Part shown: piece after piece, positions 30,980 through 40,499 of the stretch
Numbering within the stretch: position 1 is the first letter of the stretch
How the letters are laid out: each line of letters begins with the position of its first letter
DNA from: Sepioteuthis lessoniana
Taxonomy: Eukaryota; Mollusca; Cephalopoda; Myopsida; Loliginidae
Direction of reading: 5' to 3'
Assembly (NCBI GenBank): GCA_963585895.1
Contig: OY757913.1
Span: 108,434,144-108,498,143, forward strand
Length of the DNA stretch: 64,000 nt
The notes under the pieces: generated by a model
The model's input: the letters and a program-made list of their open reading frames with translations, nothing else
Database searches by the model: none
Told to the model about the DNA's origin: nothing
Made by a program: the position numbers and the translations under genes

Positions 30980-30994
30980 TAGAACTAGAGGTTG

Positions 30995-31639
30995 TTGGTT
31001 GGTTGGTTGGTTGGTTGGGTTTTATGGCATATCAACCTTTGTTGGTTATTTAACGCCAAATCCATTTTTATACAAATAGTCAGTTCTATTTCCAACAATT
31101 CAGTTTAGCAGTTTGTTAAAAACATTTCTATTTAAAGCTATTCAGTTTATTCAAACAGTTCTAATTCAGTTAATTCAGTTTAGTATAAGTATAGACTTTG
31201 TTTACATACTGTTAAATGTTCTATATTAAACAATTCCGTGTAGTGTCAGTACAGTTTCAATGTCAAAAAACAGTTCCATTTCAAACAATTCAGTTTAGCA
31301 TAAGCACGCAGTTTAAATGTAAGTACAGTTAATATGTCAAAAACATTTCTATTTCAAGCTATTCAGTTTAGTCAAACATTTCTACTTCAAACAATTCAGT
31401 TTAACATAAGTATGCAGTTTAGTTCTATTTAACCCATAAATAGGGCTCTATCAGGTGCTACCATTCTGGGCCAAAGTGGACCTGGGTGCAATGGCAATGA
31501 AGGGGTGCTCCGCATTCCCCAAATCTCCGGCATCACTGGAACCTCCCCATCAGACTGTTTAGTGTCATATCCAGGATACTCATTGGGTGTCTTACAGAGG
31601 TTCAGTCGGTGTATTCTGCAGCCGCAGCCGACTGGGCAC
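30995..31639 (-). mobile_element. Family D element, complete, nested in LINE
   Basis: Begins with a (GGTT)n run, the complement of the AACC-type tail end, then ggttttatggcatatcaacc and cgccaaatccatttttatac; a body of about nine aattcagtttag-type subrepeats; and the head (ctgggccaaagtggacctgg, gtgtattctgcagccgcagc, cgactgggca). TSD of 15 bp with two mismatches (tagaactagaggttg at 30980-30994; tagaacatgaggttg at 31640-31654). Confidence 0.9.
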
Positions 31640-31766
31640 TAGAACATGAGGTTGCCGGTGATAAGAATTGTAACAAGTGCGTTTGGAACGGTTCCAGAAG
31701 GTTTGGAAAAAATAAGATTGGAGGAATTAGAAATCAATGAAATAATCAAGACCATCCTGAACACAG
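31640..31766 (+). pseudogene. LINE relic, continuation
   Basis: Encodes RLPVIRIVTSAFGTVPEGLE-type residues and LEELEINEIIKTILNT, continuing the LINE C-terminus interrupted by the D element. It corresponds to the IGALGTVIKGLVKGLEDLKI region of the copy at 25.2 kb. Confidence 0.82.
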
Positions 31767-31904
31767 TAGGACGGACTAGGTTCTTCAGCCTTGGTGAGGC
31801 AACTAGTCTAGGAGAAGGAAAACTCTGAATTCAAACCTGTTAAACTCCGCTTAAAAATTGACCTTGTGTCATATCCTGCCCGAGCGGAGGGGTTGGTAAA
31901 TAGT
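31767..31904 (+). mobile_element. SINE family C, 5'-truncated, nested in LINE
   Basis: Starts at taggacggactaggttcttc, so head and central block are missing, and runs to the family C tail gaggggttggtaaatagt. Perfect 16-bp TSD (accatcctgaacacag) at 31751-31766 and 31905-31920. 5' truncation with a TSD indicates target-primed reverse transcription. Confidence 0.93.
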
Positions 31905-31920
31905 ACCATCCTGAACACAG

Positions 31921-32040
31921 CAGTAGATCAGCTAGAATATTCAGAAGGGTCCTGGAGACCTAAGGAGACTTACTGTCGCTCAGACTTCAAAGAAAGACTA
32001 CCAGATAACACTGGTATGAAAAACTCTTAAAAGATTTAAA
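31921..32040 (+). pseudogene. LINE relic, last residues
   Basis: After the TSD the LINE end resumes: AVDQLEYSEGSWRPKET (compare ILKNGPGDLRRLAVTKT) and ends near aaaaactcttaaaag, the same 3' terminus seen at 24.7 and 25.05 kb (reversed as gagagtttttcacac). Confidence 0.75.
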
Positions 32041-32505
32041 GCACTTCGTACGGTGCGCTGATTCTGTTGAGATGTACGTGTGGATTTATGATGTTCAAAG
32101 GTTGTTAGTTTTAACGCTATCCATCACCAGTTATATCTTAATTTGCCTTCATTTTCCGAAGCGAAATTTCAAAAGGACCACTCCTCTTTTTGCATTCATA
32201 CAGTCGGCTTCTAATGTCTCCTCCACGTGACCTGCAGGTCGGTATTGTATGCCGATCACTTTGAACTGGGTGATATAGACGTTAGGAGTAGTGGCCATAG
32301 CAGTGACCGTGGTGGATAACTATAGTCAGTCCGAAAGATGCGAAAAACGGAGACGTTGTGACCAGCGGCAATATTTCGATTCGAGCGTCGATTCGAACAC
32401 GTGACAACGCCCAAGAGATGATGAGGAGGAGAAGGAGGATCATGATGATGCGTATGAAAGAAATGAATGTTTAATTGAGCCTACAAAGACGCATTTCCAT
32501 AGATA
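32041..32505. other. No gene recognised
   Basis: Balanced-composition sequence with a purine-rich gatgaggaggagaaggagga near 32420. No motif or repeat match. Confidence 0.35.
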
Positions 32506-32507
32506 GA

Positions 32508-32583
32508 TCGATAGATAGATAGATATTTTTCGTTATCCTGTTGATTATCAACTTAATAACGAAAAGTATCTATCTATCTATCT
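32508..32583. repeat. Palindrome with GATA arms
   Basis: atagatagatagatattttt-cgttat and ataacgaaaagtatctatct-atctat form ~26-bp arms around a ~18-bp loop. A GATA run on one side and its complement on the other make a hairpin. Confidence 0.8.
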
Positions 32584-32705
32584 AGTAGAAAATAACCTTT
32601 TAAAAAAATCCTCACTTTTTTATTCAAAAGTTATTCAATTTTTAAAATGTTAAGTGACTTTTGAGCCACATTGTACTGACATCATAAATCAAATCTGTTA
32701 CTAAT

Positions 32706-33133
32706 GGGGCAGTCCCCATGGCGTAGGTGGCTAACGTGCTGGACTGCTGCCTGGAAGAAAGCAAGTTCGAACTCTAGTCGCTCTATAACGTTCACTTCCA
32801 CGCTAATACCCTTGTGAAAGGTATGAACCCCCTTATCCCCTCCAACTATGGGTTTAATGATATCATTGTTGTTGTTATATACCCTACCAATGAACAATAA
32901 TGGGTATATCCTATTTCCCATAAATACATTGGACACTATTGTTATGTAGTTCACCTCTAGCAGAGGGTACCTTCTTCACTCTGTTGGCGAGTATTGTATT
33001 TTGTTAATGTTATAAAGATTTCCATTTCATTTCCAACTTCTATTTAGTTTACAACTCATTGTTAGGTTACCACACTGGGATAGCTTTGTCCTTAAATAAC
33101 CAACGAAGGTTGATGTACCATTAAACAATGAAA
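32706..33133 (+). mobile_element. SINE family A variant (different head), interrupted
   Basis: Head ggcagtccccatggcgtagg-tggctaac and gcaagttcgaactctagtcg differ from family A, but the central block (taatacccttgtgaaaggta-tgaaccccctt) is shared. The tail (cttaaataaccaacgaaggt-tgatgtaccattaaac) appears only at 33089-33133, after a ~205-bp insert (32871-33075) of unknown nature. Confidence 0.7.
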
Positions 33134-33184
33134 CTGAAATCTCTCAATAAAAGTTTTAGAATTTTCAGAAAATAGTTTCGTTAC

Positions 33185-33267
33185 ATTTGGTTTCTTTATC
33201 AGCATATTAAATTCTAACTGTGGGTATAACGGGGTTTATACTTTTCACAAGTGTATTAGTCCAAAAA
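33185..33267 (-). mobile_element. SINE family A, left part (split)
   Basis: tggtttctttatcagcatat and actgtgggtataacggggtt: degraded tail and central block of a minus-strand family A. Cut at attagtccaaaaa by SINE B. Confidence 0.75.
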
Positions 33268-33528
33268 CCGAACCATTGGCCTAATAAGCAGAGTGTTTGC
33301 TAATGATCCGGGAGACTGCGGTTCAATCCCAGGTCGAGTCATACCAAAGACTCAAAAAAATGGTACTTGATGCCACCTTGGTTAACTCTCAGCATTATAA
33401 GGTGTGGATCAAGGGCAAAGTTGATCAATCCAGGGAATGGAGTAGCGCCCTCCTCTACACCTCGTTGTAGTAGCTATTGAAAAGGGAGCCCTCGGGTCAC
33501 TGTCAACTTAGGTTGTCAACTTTACTTA
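33268..33528 (+). mobile_element. SINE family B, full length, nested in SINE A
   Basis: Head ccgaaccattggcctaataa and gcggttcaatcccaggtcga, then the family B middle (aatggtacttgatgccacct) and tail (taggttgtcaactttactt). Perfect 13-bp TSD (attagtccaaaaa) at 33255-33267 and 33529-33541. The duplicated target is family A sequence, so A is older. The frame at 33477-33677 spans the junction and is not a gene. Confidence 0.93.
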
Positions 33529-33541
33529 TTAGTCCAAAAAT

Positions 33542-33625
33542 GATCGTAAAAGCGCGGCTGGAGTTCGAACTCGCAAACATCGAGTCTGCAGTCCAATACT
33601 TTAACCACTACTCCCCTCGGGAATT
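33542..33625 (-). mobile_element. SINE family A, right part (head)
   Basis: aaaagcgcggctggagttcg-aactcg and gcagtccaatactttaacca-ctac: B-box and A-box regions of the tRNA-like head of the element begun at 33185. Confidence 0.78.
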
Positions 33626-33779
33626 TGTAAGAACATTCACATTAACAAGTACCAAAATTTGGTGGTCAGAACTTTAGTTTATTTAGTTATCTTTGAATTA
33701 TTTGATGCTAGACAGGGAAAAAAGACATTTAGTGAATTATGTAATGTGATGGGGATTGGGTTTGTCATTGCATTGGTTG

Positions 33780-34099
33780 CTGCTTTGGTTTGATTGGGTT
33801 TTGTTGCATATCAACAATCAAAGGTCATTTAATACCAAATGCTCTTTATACAGATTATATATGCTTTATAAACACATATTTTTTAGATAACATTTTTAAA
33901 TGAACAAGAGCTCATTTTTTGCATACAGTGAAATGGTTATACATATGATTTGTAAGTCAATAGTTTACCAGTAAACTTATTTTTAAATGAGTCAGAGCTA
34001 ATTTGTTTACACTAGTATTGTCTTTAATTGGAATCATTTGTTTTGACAAATATTACTTGTCTTTAATTGGAATCATTTTGAGATGAGGCTTCTTAATGT
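33780..34099 (-). mobile_element. Family D element, tail and body (first part)
   Basis: Tail at 33785-33855 (gattgggttttgttgcatat, gtcatttaataccaaatgct), then body monomers (gagctcattttttgcataca, ccagtaaacttatttttaaa). The element is later interrupted by a palindrome and a LINE end. Its head lies at 34985-35215. Confidence 0.75.
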
Positions 34100-34305
34100 G
34101 AGAATTAATTTTTATTTTTTGCGGACTTTTTCCTCATCTTGGTAGTTTTTGTGTTATTTCTTCTTTCACTACGTTTCGGCCAAATTTCGGTAAATCACCT
34201 GAAGAAGGCCAGAGGTGAAATTTGGCCGAAACGTAGTGAAAGAAGAAACAACACAAAAACTACCAAGATGAGGAAAAAGTCCGCAATAAATAAAAATTAA
34301 TTCTC
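34100..34305. mobile_element. Near-perfect 89-bp palindromic (foldback) element
   Basis: Left arm 34100-34188 and right arm 34217-34305 are almost exact inverted repeats (gagaattaatttttatttt, gcggactttttcctcatctt, cactacgtttcggccaaatt), with a 28-bp loop (ggtaaatcacctgaagaagg-ccagaggt). Inserted in family D body. No coding capacity. The loop plus right arm reads CTGAAGA-aggcc...ggcc-GAAAC. No clear TSD. Confidence 0.9.
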
Positions 34306-34346
34306 TCAAGTATTACTATTGTTTGCACACAGTTAAATTGTTCCAC

Positions 34347-34660
34347 GTCATCATCATCATATCGTTCCGCGAGCACGGATATCCCTGAACCTCTCTCGCC
34401 ACTTTTCCCTATCGTTCATCGCCTCTGGCAGGTCTTCAGGGCTACATCCCGTATCATCACATAGCTACTGAATGTATGTTCGAGCTGGTCGTCCTGCTTT
34501 TTCCCGGCCATATGTGGGGGTCCATAGGAGTACATCACTTATGAGCTCGTCCCTGCTTCTCCAGCAGTGTCCTGCACGTCTGGTTCGTCTAACTTGGATA
34601 GTTTTCGTGATGGGAGGTAGGTGGCCGTATAGTTGGTGCCTTGTGCGGTGTTAACACAAA
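34347..34660 (-). pseudogene. RTE-like LINE 3' end nested in D element
   Basis: Begins tcatcatcatcatatcgtt, the complement of the (ATG)n terminus, and continues through words encoding the WRERVRDIRA, QLCDDTGCSPEDLPEAMN and HAGHCWRSRDELISDVLLWT regions. 5'-truncated near ttggtgccttgtgcggtgtt. Frames on the plus strand here are shadows. Confidence 0.8.
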
Positions 34661-35215
34661 TATTTCTATTTTGTATTAATCATTCGTTTGCACTCATTTA
34701 AATAGTTTCAAATATTGCTATGTTACGCTAACAATTCAATTTAGGTATGCAGTTAAAGAGTTTCAAGTACAGCAAATCAACACAAATAATTTAATTCAAC
34801 ATTACTCATTCGTAAACACAGTTAAATGGTTCCAAGTATTGCTATGTATCACTGACAATTCAATTAAACATCAGTCATTTGCTTACACCCAGTTAAATTA
34901 TCAAACTGTTCAATTTCTAGAAATTCAATTTTGCACAATTCATGTTTTCACTCAGTCTAAGTTAATATTTAACCAGTTCTAAACAGTTAAACAGTTCTAC
35001 CTAAACCATTGATAGAACCCTATCTGGTGCCACCACTCCCGGCCAGAGTGGACCTGGGAGCAATGGCAATGAAGGTGTACTCCACATTCCCCAAAGCTTC
35101 AGTATTACTGGAGCTTCACCATCAGATTGTTCAATATCGTATCTAAGACACTCGCTGGGGAAGTCTTACCCCCCTTCAGTCGGTGTTTTCTACAGCCCAA
35201 GCTGTCTGGGCAAGT
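34661..35215 (-). mobile_element. Family D element, body and head (second part)
   Basis: Body (tttgcactcatttaaatagt, tagaaattcaattttgcaca) and full head on the minus strand (gatagaaccctatctggtgc, gccagagtggacctgggagc, cagtcggtgttttctacagc, gtctgggcaa). Completes the element begun at 33780. Confidence 0.83.
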
Positions 35216-35460
35216 TTATATATTTCAAACAGTTTTATAAGTAAATCATAATTATATATATATGTATGTATGTGTGTGTGTGCATCAATTTGCCCGCTAA
35301 ATTTTGCCCTGAAATATTCACTGTAAATTATATGCTTTATGTGATTAATGAGTATTTTTACGTGATCAAACAAGGAAGCAAGTTACGTTAAGAAATAAAT
35401 ATTTTAGCATAAAATAAATTTTCATTTCTGTTGGGTCAAGAAATTATTGATACCACTATA

Positions 35461-35777
35461 TATATTGTCTTCCACAGACTGTTTCGTTCTATCAGAACTC
35501 TTCAGTGTGGCTAGACACGCAGGAAGCTCAAAGCCGGGATCGAGACCCGTCCAACTTTACGTTAGACTAAGTTTCAGACCTCTCGACCACAAAGCGAACC
35601 ACGTTGGTTAAAAGAATTTTTAAGGTATTTATTTTAGCAACAGCAGCAGCAGCAGCCGTTTGTTTACATTTTTTATACCCTATCGGCTACCAGAGTGCTC
35701 AATTCTTTCGAAGAGCTTTGCATTACGCTAGCAGCGGCCGACAATTCCTTCGCCAGAGTGCTCAACCCCCATGGGGG

Positions 35778-35786
<9 letters not shown>
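35461..35786 (-). mobile_element. Family G composite element
   Basis: ~325 bp also present at 38421-38745. On the minus strand: gggttgagcactctggcgaa, attgagcactctggtagccg (an internal direct repeat of gagcactctgg), a (GCT)n run, then the tRNA-like region (ttgtggtcgagaggtctgaa, gtctcgatcccggctttgag) and tgtctagccacactgaagag, ctgatagaacgaaacagtct. The GAGnGGTCTGA and TTCGATCCC boxes resemble a leucine/serine tRNA. Confidence 0.82.

Positions 35787-35829
<43 letters not shown>
35787..35829. repeat. (GT)n microsatellite
   Basis: About 21 GT units abutting the family G copy. The overlapping frames of 66-99 codons are artefacts. Confidence 0.92.
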
Positions 35830-35832
<3 letters not shown>

Positions 35833-35904
35833 AAAAAAGCGTGTGGAAAAAAATTACAAAATTTCGGAATCAAAAAAACTACACACTCTACAAAAACAAT
35901 TAAG

Positions 35905-36569
35905 TTGGTTCGTTGTTCAGGTTTTATGGCACATCAACCTTTGTAGGTTATTTAACGCCAAATCCATTTTTATGCAAATAGTTAGTTCTATTTTAAATGA
36001 TCCAGTTTAGCATGAGTACACAGTTTAATTGTCAAAAACATTTCTATTTCAAGCTATTCAGTTTAGTCAAACAGTTCTAATTCAGTTAATTCAGTTTAGT
36101 ATGAGCACATATTTTGTTTATACACAATTAAATGTCAAAACAGTTCTATATTAAACAATTCCGTTTAGTGTCAGTACAGTTTCAATGTAAAAAAACAGTT
36201 CCATTTCAAACAATTCAGTTTAGTATAAGCGCACAGTTTAAATGTAAGTATACAGTTAATATGTCAAAAACATTTCTATTTCAAGCTATTCAGTTTTGTC
36301 AAACATTTCTACTTCAAACAATTCAGTTTAGTATAAGTATGCAGTTTAGTTCTATTGATAGATAGTGGCCTATCAGGTGCTACCATTCTGTGCCAGAGTG
36401 GACCTGGGAGCAATGGCGATGAAGGGGTGCTCTGCATTTCCCAAAGCTCCAGCATCACTGGAACCTCACCATCAGATTGTTTAGTGTCATATTCAGGACA
36501 CTCGTTGGAGGTGTCTTACCCCTCTGCAGAGGTGCAGTCGGTGTATTCTACAGCCCTAATTGACTGGAC
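35905..36569 (-). mobile_element. Family D element, complete, longest
   Basis: 665 bp: tail (ggttttatggcacatcaacc, cgccaaatccatttttatgc), a body of about ten subrepeats built on caattcagtttagtataag and gtcaaaaacatttctatttc, and head (gtgccagagtggacctggga, gtgtcttacccctctgcaga, attctacagccctaattgac). Perfect 14-bp TSD (caaaaacaattaag) at 35891-35904 and 36570-36583. The plus frames at 36132-36582 are inside it and are not genes. Confidence 0.93.
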
Positions 36570-36583
36570 CAAAAACAATTAAG

Positions 36584-37332
36584 AATATAATCAGTAATAA
36601 GAGTAACAACAATTACATCGAATCTAATGTGGCATGTACTCTATACAGTTCTTATGATGTGAAAAAAATAAGGGGCTAATCAATCACAAAACCTCGTTAA
36701 AAAAATCACAATTTTAACTTTAAAAATTCAGAAATATTTTATGATATACATAATAAACAACATAGAAAGATTTTTTAATCCAACAATATTTTTTGTTATA
36801 AGACTATCAAACAATTACCCGGTTTTTTCATCTTATGTCCTTATTGAGTCAAATTAATGCTAAAAAGTTACAAAATCCCTTAACTAAATTAGATTTTTTT
36901 ATTAATTATTTATATTTATAATTATTTATATATAATATTTATAATCACAATTCTTCCAAAATTTCAAACTACTGTAATTTTTTTTTTCTTGTAAAGTTTA
37001 TAAAAATCCTTGAAATCCATTGCAAATAAAAAACGCTTTAAAATAAATTTTCGAGCACTATTTCGTCACATATATTTGAACAGAACACTTCTAACAGTAA
37101 TAAAATGCAAAGTTTTTTCTCGTTTTTTGTTTCATTTTTAGATCCAGAATATGCAACATCACATATTAACTTTGCCCTTGATAATGGTTTAATACAAAAA
37201 ACAACGAAACGTTTAACATTGGTAGAATATTCAATAATCAATAAACCCATCCTCTGAATTCCTTGTTTTTTTTGGGGGGGGGGGTCTCATTTTTTATATG
37301 TACATACAGTCGGATTCATCTCCATATTCTCT

Positions 37333-37334
<2 letters not shown>
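36584..37334. other. AT-rich region, no gene
   Basis: Very AT-rich with A/T runs and a T8G10 block near 37266-37284. A 70-codon minus frame (37038-37250) has no recognised motif. Confidence 0.45.
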
Positions 37335-37365
<31 letters not shown>

Positions 37366-37735
37366 ATAATTTTTCAAAGGTGTGAATATTTCTATGAGGG
37401 ACTCAAGATAAATGGACTGCTTCACGTGCCCGCTTTTGTTTATTGGTGCGTAAAGGCTAATCCCATAAACTGTGTCGTGTGTGCATTCGATGATCGAACT
37501 CTCCATACTCGTAAAACCACAAATGTTGCATGTATTCAACGACTCACTTCCATAGAAATTGACATCAAATATTCACTTCTATTCATTAAGTGCTTTTCTA
37601 CTTGCTCTCCCCTCTCTCATTTTTTCTCCAACATCTTTCGTCTGTACGCACACGCACATACATGTACATATACGTACATACATATACACATGCATACGTG
37701 TAAATATGGTTATTTAATCAGCTCAGCGTAGTTGT
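37335..37735. other. Two overlapping frames of unknown status
   Basis: A 123-codon plus frame (37360-37731) and an 81-codon minus frame (37294-37539) overlap. The minus frame reads CNICGFTSMESSIIECTHDT and GISLYAPINKSGHVKQSIYL, with normal-looking composition. Its CxxC and C/H residues are suggestive but match nothing I know. Both run into TA or CA-type microsatellites. Not called as genes. Confidence 0.25.
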
Positions 37736-37794
37736 GGCACAAGGACAAAAGTATGGGGCACATGTACGGATAGTACCACCCATGAATAAGGACC

Positions 37795-37975
37795 CTTTAA
37801 CCGTTTTTAAATAAAAAATTAATTTTCTTCTAAACTAAGAAAATCAGAATTTGACTATTTCAAGAAGTAGATTATACAATCCAAATAGTTGTTATTAGGT
37901 ATTATCTATTTTCAAACTCTACCACAACGAAACATTGATATCAAAAATGCTCCAACACATTTGTAACCAAAAATG
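37795..37975 (+). repeat. Dispersed repeat I, copy 1
   Basis: Shares aattttcttctaaacta-aga, a tagaagattata-like stretch and gttattaggtattatcta with 39355-39480. Diverged; class unknown. Confidence 0.5.
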
Positions 37976-37978
37976 AAT

Positions 37979-37980
<2 letters not shown>

Positions 37981-38011
<31 letters not shown>
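37981..38011. repeat. (TA)n microsatellite
   Basis: About 14 TA units. Confidence 0.85.
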
Positions 38012-38014
<3 letters not shown>

Positions 38015-38096
38015 GTATATAGTGTATTTATTGTGACCAGCTAGTTTCTTGCCTATGCAGTCATTAGACCAATATATCTATATATATATATGTAAA

Positions 38097-38257
38097 GCCA
38101 TGGATTTTGGTCAGTGACCCCTGGGTTTCATGGAGTTTTCACAAAACAACAATCATCAGGCAGATAACAAAATGAAAATTTTGTTAACTGACTGCTGATT
38201 GTTGTTTTGGAAAAAAAACTCCATGAAACCCAGGGGTCGCAGACCAAATTCCATGGC
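38097..38257. mobile_element. Palindromic (foldback) element, ~66-bp arms
   Basis: Left arm 38097-38163 (gccatggattttggtcagtg, acccctgggtttcatggagt, aacaacaatcatcaggcag) and right arm 38188-38257 are inverted repeats with few mismatches around a 24-bp AT-rich loop. It sits between short (TA) runs. No coding potential. The complement of the left arm reads CTGATGA...GAAAAC. Confidence 0.88.
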
Positions 38258-38420
38258 ATTAAATATATATATCTAATATATATCTATTTATCATTAATAT
38301 ATAATAGCTCAATCCTTGATATTGAGCACTCTCCATATTATATTGCATTTGGTTCGCCACGAACCCACTAAGTGATTTAGTGACAACCAACACTGTTCTA
38401 ATTATATATGTATATATATA

Positions 38421-38745
38421 TTGTCATCCACAGACAGACTGTTTCGTTGTATCACAACTCTTCAGTGTGGCTAGACACGTAGGATGCTTGAAGCTGGAAT
38501 CGAAACCAGCCCAAAATTTACGTTAGACTAAGTATCAGACAGCTCGGCCAACAAGCGTACCACGTTGACTAAGGAATTATAAGGTATTAAGTAGCAGCAA
38601 CAGCTGCAGCGTTCTTTGTTAACATTTATACCTTACCGGATACCAGAGTGCTCAATTCGTTCGAAGAACTTTGCATTATGCGAGCGGCAGCCGTGAATTC
38701 CTTCGCCAGAGTGCTCAACCCCCATGCGGGAGCGTATATATTGTC
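38421..38745 (-). mobile_element. Family G composite element, second copy
   Basis: Same organisation as 35461-35786 with scattered differences, including the doubled gagcactctgg motif (…gcactctggtatccgg…, …gcactctggcgaagg…) and the tRNA-like region (ttggccgagctgtctgatac, gtttcgattccagcttcaag). Flanked by TA-rich DNA on its 3' side. Confidence 0.82.
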
Positions 38746-38805
38746 TATAGTTAATCAGATTGAATGTTTCATTTTCTGTATTGTCTTGTCTTCATTTTTT
38801 CTCGT

Positions 38806-39245
38806 ATCCTCATCATCATCATGTCGTGTCGCTTGCACGGATATCCCTGACTCTCTCTCGCCACTTTTCCCTCTCGTTCATCGCCTCTGGCAGGTCTTCA
38901 GGGCTACATCCCGTATCCTCACATAGCTGCTGTTTGTATGTTCGAGCTGCTCGTCCTACTTTTGCTTGGCCATATGTGGGGGTCCGTAGGAGTATGTCAC
39001 TTATGAGCTCATCTCTGCTTCTCCAGCAGTGTCCTGCGTGTCTGGTTCGTCTAACTTGGATAGTTTTTCTGATGAGAGGCAGGTGGCCGTATAGTTGGTG
39101 CCTTATGGGGTGTTGCCGCCAGGACTTATTAAATATTGCTCGCAACATTCTTGTGTAATTGCCGTCTAGCTTCTTCTCCAGCCGTTTTGTTAGCGTCCAA
39201 GTGGTGCATCCGTATTGCTGCCTAGAAGAAACTGCGTTTCATTTT
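38806..39245 (-). pseudogene. RTE-like LINE 3' end, best-preserved copy
   Basis: Uninterrupted 109-codon minus frame (38819-39148): MLRAIFNKSWRQHPIRHQLY, RRTRHAGHCWRSRDELISDI, KQQLCEDTGCSPEDLPEAMN, WRERVRDIRASD, stopping just before the (ATG)n 3' end (atcatcatcatcatg at 38811). This is the extreme C-terminus of a LINE polyprotein; the RT is absent because of 5' truncation. Upstream (39150-39245) the frame continues with disruptions. The plus frame 38760-39158 is its shadow. Confidence 0.83.
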
Positions 39246-39301
39246 ATCGGTCAAGTCTGATTTCCATATGATCGATAGCTTATCGTATATTTATATATAT
39301 T

Positions 39302-39303
<2 letters not shown>

Positions 39304-39332
<29 letters not shown>
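39304..39332. repeat. (GA)n microsatellite
   Basis: About 14 GA units. Confidence 0.88.
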
Positions 39333-39335
<3 letters not shown>

Positions 39336-39354
39336 CCCATAAAGTCCACTCCCA

Positions 39355-39485
39355 ATGCTTTTTATAAAAAGCTAATTTTCTTCTAAACCAAAGATACCAA
39401 GATTTTATTATAGAATCAAACGGATATTATTAGTTATTATTTATAACCAACAGAAGTGCACAGCACCGCAAATTTCTATATAATA
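39355..39485 (+). repeat. Dispersed repeat I, copy 2
   Basis: aattttcttctaaaccaaag, attttattatagaatcaaac, gatattattagttattattt; compare 37795-37975. Confidence 0.5.
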
Positions 39486-40230
39486 AGTCAATTTTGAAGG
39501 TAAATCAGATTATTTTCTTGGTTACAGAGTTTTACTGAAGTAGAGGTGGGTAATTAATGATACCTAACAATAACCGATTTGATTTCCACTGGAAATACTA
39601 AAATTCCTGGTATTATTAGTTTTGAAGAAAATAGCCTTATTTAAAAAATAAAAAATAAAAACTATTCTCTTCTCCGGGTATACTCATATATTTTCTTATC
39701 TCTCTTCTCACAGACTCATGTTCGCAGATTGTTTGGCATTGTTCCAGAATAGGGAGTACCCTACTATAAAAGAGACTCACCAGGTATCTGTACCTCTGGG
39801 TGTTATTTTTTTTAGGTGAGGGTCTTTTGTTCATGCTTTTCGTTTTCTTTTTTGTTTTATTTTGTTTTATTTTTCATAATTAGATTTATAAATTAAGAGT
39901 AAATTCTAATACTAAATTGAAAGTAATATTTTACTTGTATGGTTGCTATCTTCAGAAGTCAGACAGTTAATTTTTAAGATACTCCTGTCACATTCGGGTC
40001 ACCTTCAATGCTTTGGTTTCGTTTGGTTTATTTATTTCTTGCTGTTATGGCATCCTGAACAGAGGAAATGACCCATCCAGGCAACCTTTTCACCCGGATG
40101 GGTTGCTATAGTGACAGAAAGTGTCATGTCCTGCCGGCCGTGGGAACAATTTATTGTATGCAACAGAAGATAATCCCAGCATAAATAATGGTAGTAAGAA
40201 AGTGCATGTATTTGTGCACTATATTCATCA
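39486..40230. other. No gene recognised
   Basis: Mixed AT-rich sequence. A short inverted repeat (gacccatccaggcaacc / cccggatgggttgcta near 40070-40112) and a TTTTG-rich run near 39840-39875 are the only structures seen. Confidence 0.4.
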
Positions 40231-40490
40231 ACCAGCTCATTGGCCTAGTGGGTAGAGTGTTCTCCAAAGGTCCGGGAAACCTGGGTTTAATCAGTCATAC
40301 CAATGACTTTAAAAATGGTGCTTGATACCTCCTTGCTTAACACTCAGCAATATAAGTTACGTATCAAGGATAAAGTGGAGCAATCCAGAGAAAGGAGTAG
40401 CGCTCTCCCCTACACCTCGGTGTAGTAGCTATTGAAAAGGGAACCTTCTGGTCGCCCTCGACTACGGTCGCCAATTTTACTTTTTTATTT
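40231..40490 (+). mobile_element. SINE family B, full length
   Basis: accagctcattggcctagtg-ggtagagtgt head with part of the B-box stem deleted (gggtttaatcagtcatacc), then the usual middle (ggtgcttgatacctccttgc, ttaacactcagcaatataag) and tail (ctacggtcgccaattttac). Confidence 0.88.
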
Positions 40491-40499
40491 ACTTATATT

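Noticed and set aside
34189..34250. A complete functional hammerhead ribozyme
   Set aside because: Core-like words are present but stem I cannot be formed and the base of stem II is imperfect. Kept only as a motif-level observation.
37294..37731. Host exon with a CxxC motif on the minus strand
   Set aside because: No splice signals, no homologue recognised, an overlapping longer frame on the other strand, and it runs into a microsatellite.
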